DNA from: Candidatus Bathyoplasma sp. NZ
Lineage (GTDB): Bacteria > Bacillota_I > Bacilli_A > MAG-NZ
Direction of reading: 5' to 3'
DNA: 64,000 bases
Assembly: GCA_013332095.1 (NCBI GenBank)
Contig: JABENI010000013.1
Location: 1-64,000, forward strand
A program made the position numbers and the translations under genes. Each line of letters starts with the position of its first letter. Positions within the stretch are counted from its first letter, which is position 1. Below are positions 19,636-28,805 of this stretch, one piece after another. Under the pieces are notes generated by a model. That model was not told the origin of the DNA, made no database searches, and saw nothing but the letters and a program-made list of their open reading frames with translations.

Positions 19636-20559
19636 TTAATTTTTTTCTATAACTCGCATTTTTGCTGAGTGACTGCGATTATTTTTTAACACTTCTTCTG
19701 CAGTTGGTAAAACAGGTTTTCTAGTAATTAAACTAAATTCTCTAACAATATCGCATTCTTTAATCGGTACTCCTTTTAAAGTTTTAATTTCCACAACGCT
19801 TTTAAAGGTTTTTTTAGCAATTTTATCTTCTAGTGAATGAAAAGAAATAACAACAATTCTTCCTTTTGGTTTTAAAATTGTCAGTGAATCTGTTAAAGAT
19901 TTAGCAAAAGTTTTTAATTCATCATTTACCGCTATCCTAACCGCTTGAAATACTTTTTTTGCTGGATGACCTTTTCTTCTGACCGCACCTGGTGTTGCGT
20001 TTAGGATTATTTCAACAAATTCAAAAGTTGTTTCAATCGGCTTTATCTCTCTCGCTTTTATAATTGCATCAGTTAATCTTTTAGCATAAGTGATTTCCCC
20101 ATATTTGTTAAAAATATAAATTAGATCTTTATCAGAATAATTGTTAATTACCGTAAAAGCACTGACTAGTTGTTCTTGATTCATTCGCATATCTAATTCT
20201 GCTTCTAAATGGTAACTAAATCCTCTTTCAGGAATATCGAAATGAAATGATGACACCCCTAAATCGTATAAAATACCATCTACTTTTGTTATCTTTCTCT
20301 TTTCTAATTCGTTTTTTATATTTACAAAATTACTTTTTATTATTTCAAAATTATCGCCTAATTCCAATAATTTTTCCTCTGCTCTTTGAATAGCGTATTG
20401 GTCTTGGTCAAAACAATATAAAAATCCCTCGGGTATCAGTTTTAAAATTTCACTGGAATGGCCACCACCACCTAAAGTGCAATCAACATAAACACCATCT
20501 TTTTTTATATTTAAATAGTTTAACGATTCGTCAAGTAGTACTGATACATGTTTGTACAT
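19636..20559 (-). CDS. rsmH: 16S rRNA (cytosine1402-N4)-methyltransferase RsmH
   Basis: 307 residues, full length for MraW/RsmH. The AdoMet site is VDCTLGGGGHSSEIL near residue 25. Family blocks LYDLGVSSFHFDIPERGFSY, LDMRMNQ, RRKGHPAKKVFQAVRIAVND and VISFHSLEDKI are all present. It methylates C1402 in the ribosomal P site. The ribosome site AAGGAGG sits 7 nt before the ATG. In many Bacillota rsmH heads the division/cell-wall cluster; here it follows rpmF and is followed by opp, so that cluster is broken up. Confidence 0.95.
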   Translation of the reverse strand: MYKHVSVLLDESLNYLNIKKDGVYVDCTLGGGGHSSEILKLIPEGFLYCFDQDQYAIQRAEEKLLELGDNFEIIKSNFVNIKNELEKRKITKVDGILYDLGVSSFHFDIPERGFSYHLEAELDMRMNQEQLVSAFTVINNYSDKDLIYIFNKYGEITYAKRLTDAIIKAREIKPIETTFEFVEIILNATPGAVRRKGHPAKKVFQAVRIAVNDELKTFAKSLTDSLTILKPKGRIVVISFHSLEDKIAKKTFKSVVEIKTLKGVPIKECDIVREFSLITRKPVLPTAEEVLKNNRSHSAKMRVIEKN

Positions 20560-20582
20560 TTAGATGCCTCCTTTATTTATAA

Positions 20583-20612
20583 TAGAAAAGCACTTCCCAA
20601 ATGAAGTGCTTT
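20583..20612 (-). terminator. Terminator between rpmF and rsmH
   Basis: On the minus strand AAAGCACTT and AAGTGCTTT form a 9-bp stem around an 8-nt loop, followed by TTCTATTATA. The U tract is short, so it may be only partly effective and let some transcripts continue into rsmH. Confidence 0.65.
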
Positions 20613-20619
20613 CTAGAAT

Positions 20620-20802
20620 CTATTCACCTTTTACTACCTTTACTTCTTTCCCTGCATAAAATCCACATTCTTTACACACTCTATGTGATAATTTCATTTC
20701 TCCACAGTTTGAGCATACTACCATACCTGGTACACTTAATTTTAAATGTGTTCTTCTCTTACGCTTTTTCGTTTTCGAGGTTCTCCTAAACGGTACTGCC
20801 AT
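20620..20802 (-). CDS. rpmF: 50S ribosomal protein L32
   Basis: 60 residues starting [19 protein letters not shown], with the two CxxC pairs of the zinc-ribbon form ([20 protein letters not shown]). AAGGAGG precedes the ATG. It follows yceD directly, the common yceD-rpmF pairing in bacteria. The presence of all four Cys marks the zinc-dependent paralogue. Confidence 0.97.
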   Translation of the reverse strand: MAVPFRRTSKTKKRKRRTHLKLSVPGMVVCSNCGEMKLSHRVCKECGFYAGKEVKVVKGE

Positions 20803-20803
20803 G

Positions 20804-21274
20804 TTATTTTCCTCCTTTTAAAAAATTTTCTAAATCTCTAAAAGCGGGGTTAATCTTTTTACTATCTTCCTGGACTAATTCATCCGTAAAAACATTTTGA
20901 CCACTTTCACTAACTGCTTTCATAGGTTTTAAAGACAATATGTTTAACCAAATAATTTTGCTTAAATCGATTGTAATTCCGTCAATTAAATTATCATCAG
21001 AACTTTCATTGTCTGAAAATATTTCTAACAATTTTTCATCGATTTCAATTTTGACTAAATTCAATGTTATTGCGCATTCTAAATAAATATTAGTTTTAAT
21101 ACTATAGTCAAATACGTATTTATCATCGATAATACTCATATTCCCTTTTACTTGAACTGAATCAATTTTTTTAATATCTTCAGAATCGACAATATTTTTA
21201 GAAAAGTCTAACTTCTCTTCAAATAACAGCGAACGATTAAGATATTTATTCAATTCTGTAACAGTCCATTTCAT
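20804..21274 (-). CDS. yceD: YceD/DUF177 family protein
   Basis: 156 residues from the ATG at 21274, which has AGGTGG 5 nt upstream; a GTG three codons earlier overlaps that ribosome site and is less likely. The DUF177 pattern is visible: an [13 protein letters not shown] start, an [21 protein letters not shown] block (the usual Cys of CxxCL kept as ECAITL), an acidic DNESSDDN stretch and the [18 protein letters not shown] region near the end. YceD proteins are linked to 23S rRNA processing or ribosome assembly and sit upstream of rpmF, as here. Confidence 0.88.
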   Translation of the reverse strand: MKWTVTELNKYLNRSLLFEEKLDFSKNIVDSEDIKKIDSVQVKGNMSIIDDKYVFDYSIKTNIYLECAITLNLVKIEIDEKLLEIFSDNESSDDNLIDGITIDLSKIIWLNILSLKPMKAVSESGQNVFTDELVQEDSKKINPAFRDLENFLKGGK

Positions 21275-21378
21275 AAAAACCACCTACATCTACTTGAATA
21301 GTATACAAATTACTAGCACCAAAGTCAAACATTTTTCAAAAAAATATTGATATGTGATACTATATTATAGGTGATACT

Positions 21379-22503
21379 ATGAAAAAAATAGGAATTATTG
21401 TTGAATACAACCCATTGCACAATGGACATTTACATCATATTATGGAAGCAAGACGTTTGAGCAAAGCTGATTATCTAATTGCAGTAATGAGTGGAAACTT
21501 TGTCCAACGTGGCGAACCAGCACTAATTGATAAGTGGAGCAGAGCTAAATTAGCAATTGAAGCTAGTGTCGATTTAGTTGTTGAACTACCATTTGTCTAT
21601 GTAAATCAAAGTGCCGATACTTTTGCTTTTGGAAGTATTGATATTTTAAATAAACTTAAAATTGATGAACTGTATTTCGGCAGTGAATCTAACGATATTG
21701 ATAAACTGCTTAAAATTGCGAATATCTTCGAAACTCCAAATTATCAAGAAATATTAAAAAAATATCTTAAATTAGGAAATAGTTATCCAAGTGCTAATGG
21801 GAAAGCTGTTTATGAAATAACCAAAGAAAATTATACTTCAAACGATAATTTAGGAATTCAATATATTAGAGCTATCAACAAAATAAACCCTAATATCAAA
21901 CCGCTTACGATCCAAAGAATTCATTCAAATTATCATGATTTAGTAGCAACTGATAGTAAAATTGCTAGCGCAACTGCTATTAGAAAGATGGATAACTTTA
22001 AAAATTATGTACCTGAGTACTGTTATCAGATGTTAATCAATAGTATATTTCATCATCTCAGTGATTATTTTCCTTTAATTAAACATCAATTAATAACAAA
22101 TAAAGATCTATCAAATATTTTTTTAGTCAGCGAAGGAATCGAAAATAGATTGCTTAAACACTGCCACATTGAAGATTTTGATACTTTTTTAAACGCTTGT
22201 TATACTAGACGTCATACCCAAAATAAAGTACGCCGTATTTTAATTAATATTTTATGTAATATTACTAAAGAAGATATTAAAAAGACCAATTTCTTAAACG
22301 GAGTTACTTACATCAGAGTACTAGCAATGAATGATCGAGGTAGAAAAATTTTAAACAGTGTTAAAAAAAATGAGCAAATTAAAATCATTTCCAAATTGAG
22401 TGAGCATACTGACCCGATGTTAGATATTGAAAAAAAAGTTTCCCAAATTTATGATTCTCAATTGGCTAGCAATGAATTTAAATCACTGTATTATAAAAAA
22501 TAA
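21379..22503 (+). CDS. tmcAL: tRNA(Met) cytidine acetate ligase TmcAL
   Basis: 374 residues. The nucleotidyltransferase HxGH motif is HNGH at residues 14-17 within GIIVEYNPLHNGHLHH, followed by AVMSGNFVQRGEPALIDKW, both signatures of TmcAL (YlbM). The enzyme makes ac4C34 in the anticodon of elongator tRNA-Met from acetate and ATP. It is transcribed away from yceD; the ATG has AGGTG 5 nt upstream. A 10-nt direct repeat (GTGATACTAT) straddles the start region. The family is normally near 380-400 residues, so this is a full-length copy. Confidence 0.93.
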   Translation: MKKIGIIVEYNPLHNGHLHHIMEARRLSKADYLIAVMSGNFVQRGEPALIDKWSRAKLAIEASVDLVVELPFVYVNQSADTFAFGSIDILNKLKIDELYFGSESNDIDKLLKIANIFETPNYQEILKKYLKLGNSYPSANGKAVYEITKENYTSNDNLGIQYIRAINKINPNIKPLTIQRIHSNYHDLVATDSKIASATAIRKMDNFKNYVPEYCYQMLINSIFHHLSDYFPLIKHQLITNKDLSNIFLVSEGIENRLLKHCHIEDFDTFLNACYTRRHTQNKVRRILINILCNITKEDIKKTNFLNGVTYIRVLAMNDRGRKILNSVKKNEQIKIISKLSEHTDPMLDIEKKVSQIYDSQLASNEFKSLYYKK

Positions 22504-22757
22504 ATATTTCCACAAATAAGATATAAATTATAGAGAAAAGCAAAATTCATATTTATTATTTAAACAGAAAAGAATAGTTTTGATCCTTTAATATCTCAGT
22601 ATCGGTAAAAACTTCAATTATAAAAAACTAAAAATAGGAAAAATTAATCTTCTGGATCTTCTGAATATAACTATTACATCCTTTAAGTAGCATAATAATA
22701 GTTTCTATTATTTTCAGAGCATTCCTGAAACATTTAATTTTCCCTTTTGATCTTCTA

Positions 22758-24377
22758 TTAATTTCTATTAGCGTTTAAATTTATTATTTTATTGGCTAAC
22801 GTATCATAATCATCAGTATGCTCTACAATAAGAGTGATTAACTGATTTTTGTTGTTTTTAATATATTTCAGCACCAGTTTTCTTATTTCTTCATCAAGAT
22901 TTGACATAACTTCATCCAAAATTAGTATTGGTCTACTGCGGTAGATACAACGAGCAAATGCTATTAATTTTATCTGACCTCCTGATAATGAATTCCCATT
23001 CTCTTTTATAACAAGACTGTTATCTAATATATCTTTACTAAAATAATTATTAAAATTCAATGAAGAGATTATCTCATTGTATTTGTTTAAATCTAATTTT
23101 TCATTTAATACGATATTATCAAGCAATGATAAATTAAAAATGTACGGTCTTTGCCTAGTAATTGACACATAATCGAGAGAATTACCTGGCTTGTCATCGT
23201 ATAATATACTTCCAGTATCAGAAAGTAGTTCTTCAGACAACATATTTAAAATTGTAGATTTCCCACTTCCGTTTGGACCTTTTAATAAGGCAATATCTCC
23301 TAGCAGTAAATCTAATGAAAAATTTTCTATAACACTATTTTTGCTATTAGCGTAAGTGTAAGATAAATTGTTAAGGCTATATTTACTTATTTTATTTACG
23401 GGATATATTTTTTTATCTATCCTGTCTTTAGAATCTAACGAAAAATTCTTTTCGATTCTTTTACCTACGATAGATATTCTTTTAAATCGCTCGATAGTTA
23501 CACTTAAATGCATTAACGGCTCAGTTATTTTTTGTAAATATGCCACATATAAAAAATAAGTACCTAGGGTAAAAGGTCCTGATATTATTTTAACTCCTGA
23601 AAAATATAAAATTCCCACTAATAGCAAAGAAGAAAAAGTCGCTGAAAGTGTTGAGAAAGTTGTAATACCCATAGCAAACTTTAAGCCAAAGTTGCAATTT
23701 TCCTTAATTACTTTCTTACATTTTTTATTAAAAATTGAATTAGCACCATTGCTTCTTATTTCAAATATTCCTAAAATAATTTCTTGTATTTTCGAACTAA
23801 CAGTAATTTTTTTATCCAGTGCCTCCGGCAGATATTTAGTAATAAAATAATTACTTAATACGAAGAAAAACATCGATATTATAACACCAATAACAGCAAA
23901 GATAGTTAGAAACAGACTAATATTAACCATTACTATAACAGCCACTATTAAGGTAATGATGGAAAATATACTAGAAAATATTTCAGCCGAAAATACTTCT
24001 TCTAACTGCCATGCTTCAGATGTTTTTTGCGATATTTCACCTGAACTTTGATTCACAAAAAAACTATTTTTCTTTAACATCAAGTTATATATTAGTTTAT
24101 CATAAATATTTCTGATAAATACCTTTGCTACTTTTGTGAATAAATATATATTTAACAAATCAAAAATAGTATTTAGAATATATAAAATTACCATTATTAT
24201 ACTTAACTTAGTTAATAAATCTATGTCACCGTTTCCTATTGCATCATCAATAATTGATTTACTTATAAAGGGGATACGAAGACCTATAAACATCGAAAAC
24301 CCAGCACATATTAAGCCGATGATTAATATAAATATATTCTTTTTTAGGACGTTTAAAAATATTTTAAATAATTTCAT
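22758..24377 (-). CDS. ABC exporter, fused membrane and ATPase domains
   Basis: 539 residues. About six membrane helices in residues 1-300 precede an ATPase domain with Walker A GPNGSGKST, signature NSLSGGQIKLIAFARCIYRS, Walker B ILILDEVMSNLDE and a switch His in LIVEHTDDYD. This is the architecture of half-size type-I exporters of peptides, lipids or drugs. It is shorter than a lantibiotic exporter with a C39 peptidase domain, and no peptidase domain is present. The next fragment upstream resembles an S8 protease, which is common beside peptide-maturation exporters, so export of a modified peptide is a reasonable but unproven guess. No precursor peptide was identified. Confidence 0.85.
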   Translation of the reverse strand: MKLFKIFLNVLKKNIFILIIGLICAGFSMFIGLRIPFISKSIIDDAIGNGDIDLLTKLSIIMVILYILNTIFDLLNIYLFTKVAKVFIRNIYDKLIYNLMLKKNSFFVNQSSGEISQKTSEAWQLEEVFSAEIFSSIFSIITLIVAVIVMVNISLFLTIFAVIGVIISMFFFVLSNYFITKYLPEALDKKITVSSKIQEIILGIFEIRSNGANSIFNKKCKKVIKENCNFGLKFAMGITTFSTLSATFSSLLLVGILYFSGVKIISGPFTLGTYFLYVAYLQKITEPLMHLSVTIERFKRISIVGKRIEKNFSLDSKDRIDKKIYPVNKISKYSLNNLSYTYANSKNSVIENFSLDLLLGDIALLKGPNGSGKSTILNMLSEELLSDTGSILYDDKPGNSLDYVSITRQRPYIFNLSLLDNIVLNEKLDLNKYNEIISSLNFNNYFSKDILDNSLVIKENGNSLSGGQIKLIAFARCIYRSRPILILDEVMSNLDEEIRKLVLKYIKNNKNQLITLIVEHTDDYDTLANKIINLNANRN

Positions 24378-24461
24378 CTTATACCTCTATTTATTAATTA
24401 ATCTGGAAACTCTTCTTCTTGTAGTTTAATTAATTTTATTATAGCACTTATGAGTTTTTAT

Positions 24462-24707
24462 TTATTGGCGATGAACCATGTCCTTAGAATTGGTTGCATC
24501 ATCATAATATATTTCTATATTTGGAGCATATTTTATTGCAAATTCAATCATGAAATCTCCATGTGTCTTTTTAGTTGCATTAATTATAGCAGAATCATTT
24601 ATAACCATATTATTTTGCATTGTTGATAATTCCCCATCAATAATTCCTATTTTTATACTGTTATCAATATTGTTTTTTATAACGAAATAATTATTATTAT
24701 TACAAAA
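24462..24707 (-). pseudogene. Fragment resembling an S8 (subtilisin-like) protease
   Basis: An 81-codon frame without a proper start reads ...NSIKIGIIDGELSTM... and ...THGDFMIEFAIKYAPNIEIYY..., ending in VHRQ and a stop. The IGIID block and the later HGD match the positions of the catalytic Asp and His motifs of small S8 proteases, but the Ser part is absent. It lies just upstream of the exporter in the same direction. The similarity is short; a different alpha/beta fold cannot be excluded. Confidence 0.35.
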
Positions 24708-24748
24708 CTAATTATCAAAAATAATCTTAAAAATACTATTATTTTCTT

Positions 24749-25759
24749 TTATAATGTCATCTCCTCTGAGGCAAGAAAATAAAATCCACAAACATCAATT
24801 AATAAAAGAACTTTAGTCCCCATAGTAAATACAAAATTATAGTTGTCGTATAGTGGCCCATCTATATATATATCATCTGTGAAGAGTTGTGTTGGAAAAT
24901 CAAAAGCACGACGTGTACTTGTAATTGATATTTTAAATAATTCAATGAATTTATTTCTTGTAGTTTCATTTAATTCAAATTTATATACTTTATCTTTACG
25001 AAACCCAGATTTAATTTTCCATATTCTATTTTCCTCAGTAAACTCAATTTCAACTTTTTTAAAATTAGTTAAAGAAGTAGATTTAATCCACTTTATTAGT
25101 TCTGTTTCATCAGAATCACCATAATTATTTTTATAAGCATAAACATTTTCTGCTTCACATAATGTTTTTTTAATAACTGTTAGCAATTCTTCATCCTGAT
25201 AACATAAATGTTTATATTTACCAAGTTTAAGTTTTGTTAGCCCTGCCATATCAAGCATGTTCTCATTTTCTGGTAATATCATCTTCTCTGATACAAGAAA
25301 ATCAAATGAATGAATATAAGTGGATAAAAGAACTTTCTTGTCAATAGTAAATATAAAATCATAGTTTTCCTGTAATATGTCCATTAATAACAACTGTCTT
25401 GGGCCACCACAAACACCATGACCTTTAACTAATACTTTAAATAATTTAATGAATGTCTTTCTTGTAGTTTTATTTAATTCAAGTTTATATACTTTCTCTT
25501 CACGAACTGAAGTTTTAATTTTCTCTATTCGATTTTCCTCAATAAATTCAATTTCAACTTCTTTAAAATTAGTTAAAGAAGTAGATTTAATCCACTTCAT
25601 TAGGTCTGATTCTCCTTCGTCAAAACTATAATCATAAGTTTTATAGGCATAAACATATTCTGATTCACATACTATTTTTTTAATAACTTTTAGCAATTCT
25701 TCATCCAGATAATGTACTTTTCTATATTTACCAAGTTTAAGTTTTTTTAGGTCTGCCAT
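24749..25759 (-). CDS. Paralogue 1: two copies of an unrecognised domain
   Basis: 336 residues from the ATG at 25759, chosen because AAGGAG and the LKKLKLGKYR start match the sister genes; the same frame also opens 41 codons earlier (25882). It consists of two tandem copies of a domain of about 165 residues. Each has a LKLGKYK..YxDEELL start, an AEYVYAYK strand, the strongly conserved IKSTSLTNFKKVEIEFTEEN block, a YKLELN.TTR..FI.LFK helix and a YxFVFTI..KVLL ending. Unlike its three neighbours it lacks the Cys zinc ribbon and coiled coil. I recognise no family for this domain. Confidence 0.75.
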   Translation of the reverse strand: MADLKKLKLGKYRKVHYLDEELLKVIKKIVCESEYVYAYKTYDYSFDEGESDLMKWIKSTSLTNFKEVEIEFIEENRIEKIKTSVREEKVYKLELNKTTRKTFIKLFKVLVKGHGVCGGPRQLLLMDILQENYDFIFTIDKKVLLSTYIHSFDFLVSEKMILPENENMLDMAGLTKLKLGKYKHLCYQDEELLTVIKKTLCEAENVYAYKNNYGDSDETELIKWIKSTSLTNFKKVEIEFTEENRIWKIKSGFRKDKVYKFELNETTRNKFIELFKISITSTRRAFDFPTQLFTDDIYIDGPLYDNYNFVFTMGTKVLLLIDVCGFYFLASEEMTL

Positions 25760-25995
25760 ACAATCATGTTCTCCTTTTTTAGGTATTGTGTGATAACGGT
25801 CAAAAAATTTTACTATCTTCCGCCGCACACCGTAATCAAATTTTAAGAGTAAGTCATTCATAAAATATATCTTACTGTTCAATCTAAGTTTCTAATACTT
25901 AGTCATACATTCCCTTGTATAGAACAGTTTCCTTATTAGAAAAATCTTTATAACTTTTAATTATTTTATTATTTTCTGCTTCTCCATACAACAAA

Positions 25996-26028
25996 AAATC
26001 CCTTGACAACACATATATCATGAGATTT
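25996..26028 (-). terminator. Terminator after paralogue 2
   Basis: On the minus strand AAATCTCATGA pairs with TCAAGGGATTT (one mismatch and one G-T pair), followed by TTTG. It is the same hairpin as at 27464-27496, so gene and terminator were duplicated together. Confidence 0.7.
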
Positions 26029-26049
26029 CATTGTAATACATAAAAATAT

Positions 26050-27225
26050 TTATTTGTTTGCAAAAGGGTCTTCATCCTTCATCTTTATTTCAACCTTACC
26101 TTCACGGTCAACAATAACCTCACTAACGAATTGGTCATACAGTTCTCTAGTCAGTTTATCGAAAGATAAGTTTTTGCTACTTGATATTATATCTTTACTT
26201 TGAATTTGCTTATTAACTCTTTCTTTAAAATGTTCTAACTGTATTTGTATTACTTGCATTTTATCAGATAACTCTTCTGTTTCAGGACGTTCTTTAATTA
26301 CTAGAAATTTCATTTTTTTTAATTCTTCATATGAAGGTGGTAAAGGTGGTATTTTTAGTTTGAATTGTTTATTGGCTTGTTTAAATTCAGAGGCTATTTT
26401 TAGTTTGAATTGTTCATATAAAGGTGCTATTTGTAGGTTTATTTGTTTAAGATTTTTCTCTAATTTTGATATTTCTTTTTCAATTTCTTTGTTGTCAATA
26501 AATTCAGTTTTTTTTTCAGTAACTAATTTGACATGAGTCTTAATTGTTTGAAGTATTGCTTCTTCTACATTATTAATTGCAATTTTACTATTAAAACAAT
26601 CAATATTTTGGTTTCCATAGTAACATTTAAAATATCCCTTATCTTCAAATATATTGCGTGTTAAATCATTGCCACATCCTTCACATTTTACATTATGAAT
26701 GGTGTGGTGTTCTTCCTCCTGCACTTTGCAATACAGTTCCTCTGATGCAGTAAAAGAAAATGGATGAATAGCAGTCTTTAAAAGAACTTTATTCCCAATA
26801 GTAAATACAAAATCATAGTGGTCATACATTCCGTCATCTATATACATATCATCTAAGAAATGCTGTCTTGAAAAACCAAGAGCACCACTTATACCTCCAA
26901 CTGATATTTTAAATAATTCAATGAATTTATTTCTTGTAGTTTCATTTAATTCAACTACATATACATAATCTTCACTAACGATAGATTTAATTTCCTCTAT
27001 TTGATTTTCCTCAGTAAATTCAATTTCAACTTTTTTAAAATTAGTTAAGGAAGTAGCTTTAATCCACTTCATTAGTTCTATTTCATCAAAACCTTGATTA
27101 AAAGTTTTATAGGCATAAACATATTCTGCTTCAGATAATATTTTTTTAATAACTTTTGTAAATTCTTGATCCCAACTATTTAAACATCTATATTTACCAA
27201 CTTTAAGTTTTTTTAGGTTCTCCAT
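26050..27225 (-). CDS. Paralogue 2: unknown domain fused to a recombinase-type C-terminal tail
   Basis: 391 residues from ATG 27225, which lies 10 nt after GGAG; an ATG three codons upstream is too close to it. Residues 1-160 are the array's unknown domain (KATSLTNFKKVEIEFTEEN block). From about residue 161 (ASEELYCKVQEE) the sequence looks like the end of a large serine recombinase. The zinc ribbon has Cys181, 184, 201 and 210 (KCEGCGNDLTR, FKCYYG, DCF); then come a coiled coil (KEIEKEISKLEKNLKQINLQ, later QVIQIQLEHFKERVNKQI) and a terminal LYDQFVSEVIVDREGKVEIK. No resolvase catalytic domain is present. The coiled coil holds an extra KLKIPPLPPSYEEL insertion not seen in its sisters. Confidence 0.75.
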   Translation of the reverse strand: MENLKKLKVGKYRCLNSWDQEFTKVIKKILSEAEYVYAYKTFNQGFDEIELMKWIKATSLTNFKKVEIEFTEENQIEEIKSIVSEDYVYVVELNETTRNKFIELFKISVGGISGALGFSRQHFLDDMYIDDGMYDHYDFVFTIGNKVLLKTAIHPFSFTASEELYCKVQEEEHHTIHNVKCEGCGNDLTRNIFEDKGYFKCYYGNQNIDCFNSKIAINNVEEAILQTIKTHVKLVTEKKTEFIDNKEIEKEISKLEKNLKQINLQIAPLYEQFKLKIASEFKQANKQFKLKIPPLPPSYEELKKMKFLVIKERPETEELSDKMQVIQIQLEHFKERVNKQIQSKDIISSSKNLSFDKLTRELYDQFVSEVIVDREGKVEIKMKDEDPFANK

Positions 27226-27230
27226 ACCAA

Positions 27231-27326
27231 TCATTCTCCTTTTATGGGTATTGTGTGATAATGATCAAAACATTTTCCTATCTTCCACCACGCACCGTAA
27301 TCAAATTTTAAGAGTAAATCATTCAT
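27231..27326 (-). other. Short conserved leader frame before paralogue 2
   Basis: A 31-codon frame, MNDLLLKFDYGAWWKIG then KCFDHYHTIPIKGE, ends in a TGA that overlaps the ribosome site of paralogue 2. A closely similar frame lies before paralogue 1, where it reads through in frame into the gene, and its last part (FFDHYHTMPIKGE) recurs before paralogue 4. It may be a leader peptide or only part of the duplicated unit. Confidence 0.35.
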
Positions 27327-27463
27327 AGACTATATCTTACTGTTCAATCTAAACATTTATACACTTGGTCACACGATACCTTGCATAGAACAGTTTCTTT
27401 ATTAGAAAAACTCTTATAACCCTTTAATTCATTCTACCATTTTCTACTTCTACATACAACAAA

Positions 27464-27496
27464 AAATCCCTTGACAATACATATATCAAGAGATTT
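27464..27496 (-). terminator. Terminator after paralogue 3
   Basis: On the minus strand AAATCTCTTGA and TCAAGGGATTT form an 11-bp stem (one G-T pair) around an 11-nt loop, followed by TTTG. It lies 20 nt after the stop of paralogue 3. Confidence 0.8.
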
Positions 27497-27516
27497 CATT
27501 ATAATAAATAACATAT

Positions 27517-28581
27517 TTATTTATTTTCTAAAGAGTCTTCATCCTTCATCTTTATTTCAAGCTTACCTTTACAACCAACAATAACCTCACTAACGAATTG
27601 GTCATATATTTCTCTAGTCAGTTTATCGAAAGATAAGTTTTTGTTACTTGATATTATATCATTACTTTTAATTTGCTTATTAACTCTTTCTTTAAAATGT
27701 TCTAACTGTATTTGGATTATTTGTAATTTACTACATGATTCCAATTGTTTAAGATTTTTCTCTATTTTCTCTAATTTTGATATTTCTTTTTCAATTGCTT
27801 CCTTATCAATAAATTCAATCCCTTTTTGCTCTGTTTTTTCCTTTTCAATAACTAATTTGACATGAGTCTTAATTATTTGAAGTACTGCTTCTTCTACGTT
27901 ATTAACTGTAATTTCATATTTAAAACAACCAATATTAAAATCTCCATAGTTACATACAAAAAATTCAGTATCATTAGATAACGTCGTGCGTGTTAAAACA
28001 TTGCCACACTTCTTACATTTAATATTATGAAGGGTATGTTGTTTCTTCTCCTGCACTTTGTAATACACTTCTTCTGATGCATGAAATTCAAATGAATGAA
28101 TATCAGTTAATAAAAGAACTTTATTATCAATAGTAAATACAAAATCATATTGGTTATATAATCGGTCATGTGTATATATTTCATCTTTTACTGAAATAGC
28201 AGGAAACCACTTATGAAAATTTCCGTCACACATACTCTCTAAATTTGCATCTCCAATTGGTATTTTAAATAATTCAATGAATTTATTTCTTGTAGTTTCA
28301 TTTAATTTAAGTACATATACATTTTCTTCACTGTCCACAGATTTAATTTCCTCTATTCGATTTATCTCAGTTAATTCAATTTCAACTTTTTTAAAATTAG
28401 TTAAAGAAGTAGATTTAATCCACTTTATCAGTTCTGTTTCACCCAAAAGATACTTTTGACATCTAAAGGTATAAACATATTCTGCTTCAGATAATATTTT
28501 TTTAATAATTTTTACCAATTCTCCATTGCTATGACTTAATCTTAAATACCTATAAATTTTAAGTTTATCTAAATCCTCCAT
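27517..28581 (-). CDS. Paralogue 3: unknown domain fused to a recombinase-type tail
   Basis: 354 residues from ATG 28581 (GGAG 12 nt upstream). It has the same plan as paralogue 2: the N-terminal domain with IKSTSLTNFKKVEIELTEIN, then ASEEVYYKVQEKKQHTLHN, a zinc ribbon (KCKKCGNVLTR, FVCNYG, GCF), a coiled coil and IYDQFVSEVIVGCKGKLEIK. The N-terminal domain carries an insertion (SMCDGNFHKWFPAISVKDE) absent in the sisters, and the coiled coil is shortened. Its upstream region differs from those of paralogues 1 and 2. The likely role of the tail is DNA binding or multimerisation, by analogy with serine integrases. Confidence 0.75.
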   Translation of the reverse strand: MEDLDKLKIYRYLRLSHSNGELVKIIKKILSEAEYVYTFRCQKYLLGETELIKWIKSTSLTNFKKVEIELTEINRIEEIKSVDSEENVYVLKLNETTRNKFIELFKIPIGDANLESMCDGNFHKWFPAISVKDEIYTHDRLYNQYDFVFTIDNKVLLLTDIHSFEFHASEEVYYKVQEKKQHTLHNIKCKKCGNVLTRTTLSNDTEFFVCNYGDFNIGCFKYEITVNNVEEAVLQIIKTHVKLVIEKEKTEQKGIEFIDKEAIEKEISKLEKIEKNLKQLESCSKLQIIQIQLEHFKERVNKQIKSNDIISSNKNLSFDKLTREIYDQFVSEVIVGCKGKLEIKMKDEDSLENK

Positions 28582-28805
28582 ACAAATCATGTTCTCCTTT
28601 TCTGGTTAGTTAAATATCTTCTAACACCTATAGTAATTCTCTGAAGATATAACTCTTCTTCTAATAGCAACAAAATAAGCACTTACTCTTGCTAATATAG
28701 GTAAAATAACTGTAATAAATTTAGCAGGTGTTGTTTATAATGATGTTATTAATTATAATGTTAATATTCTCTTGTCAAGATATTTCTTATAATACATAAA
28801 AATGT

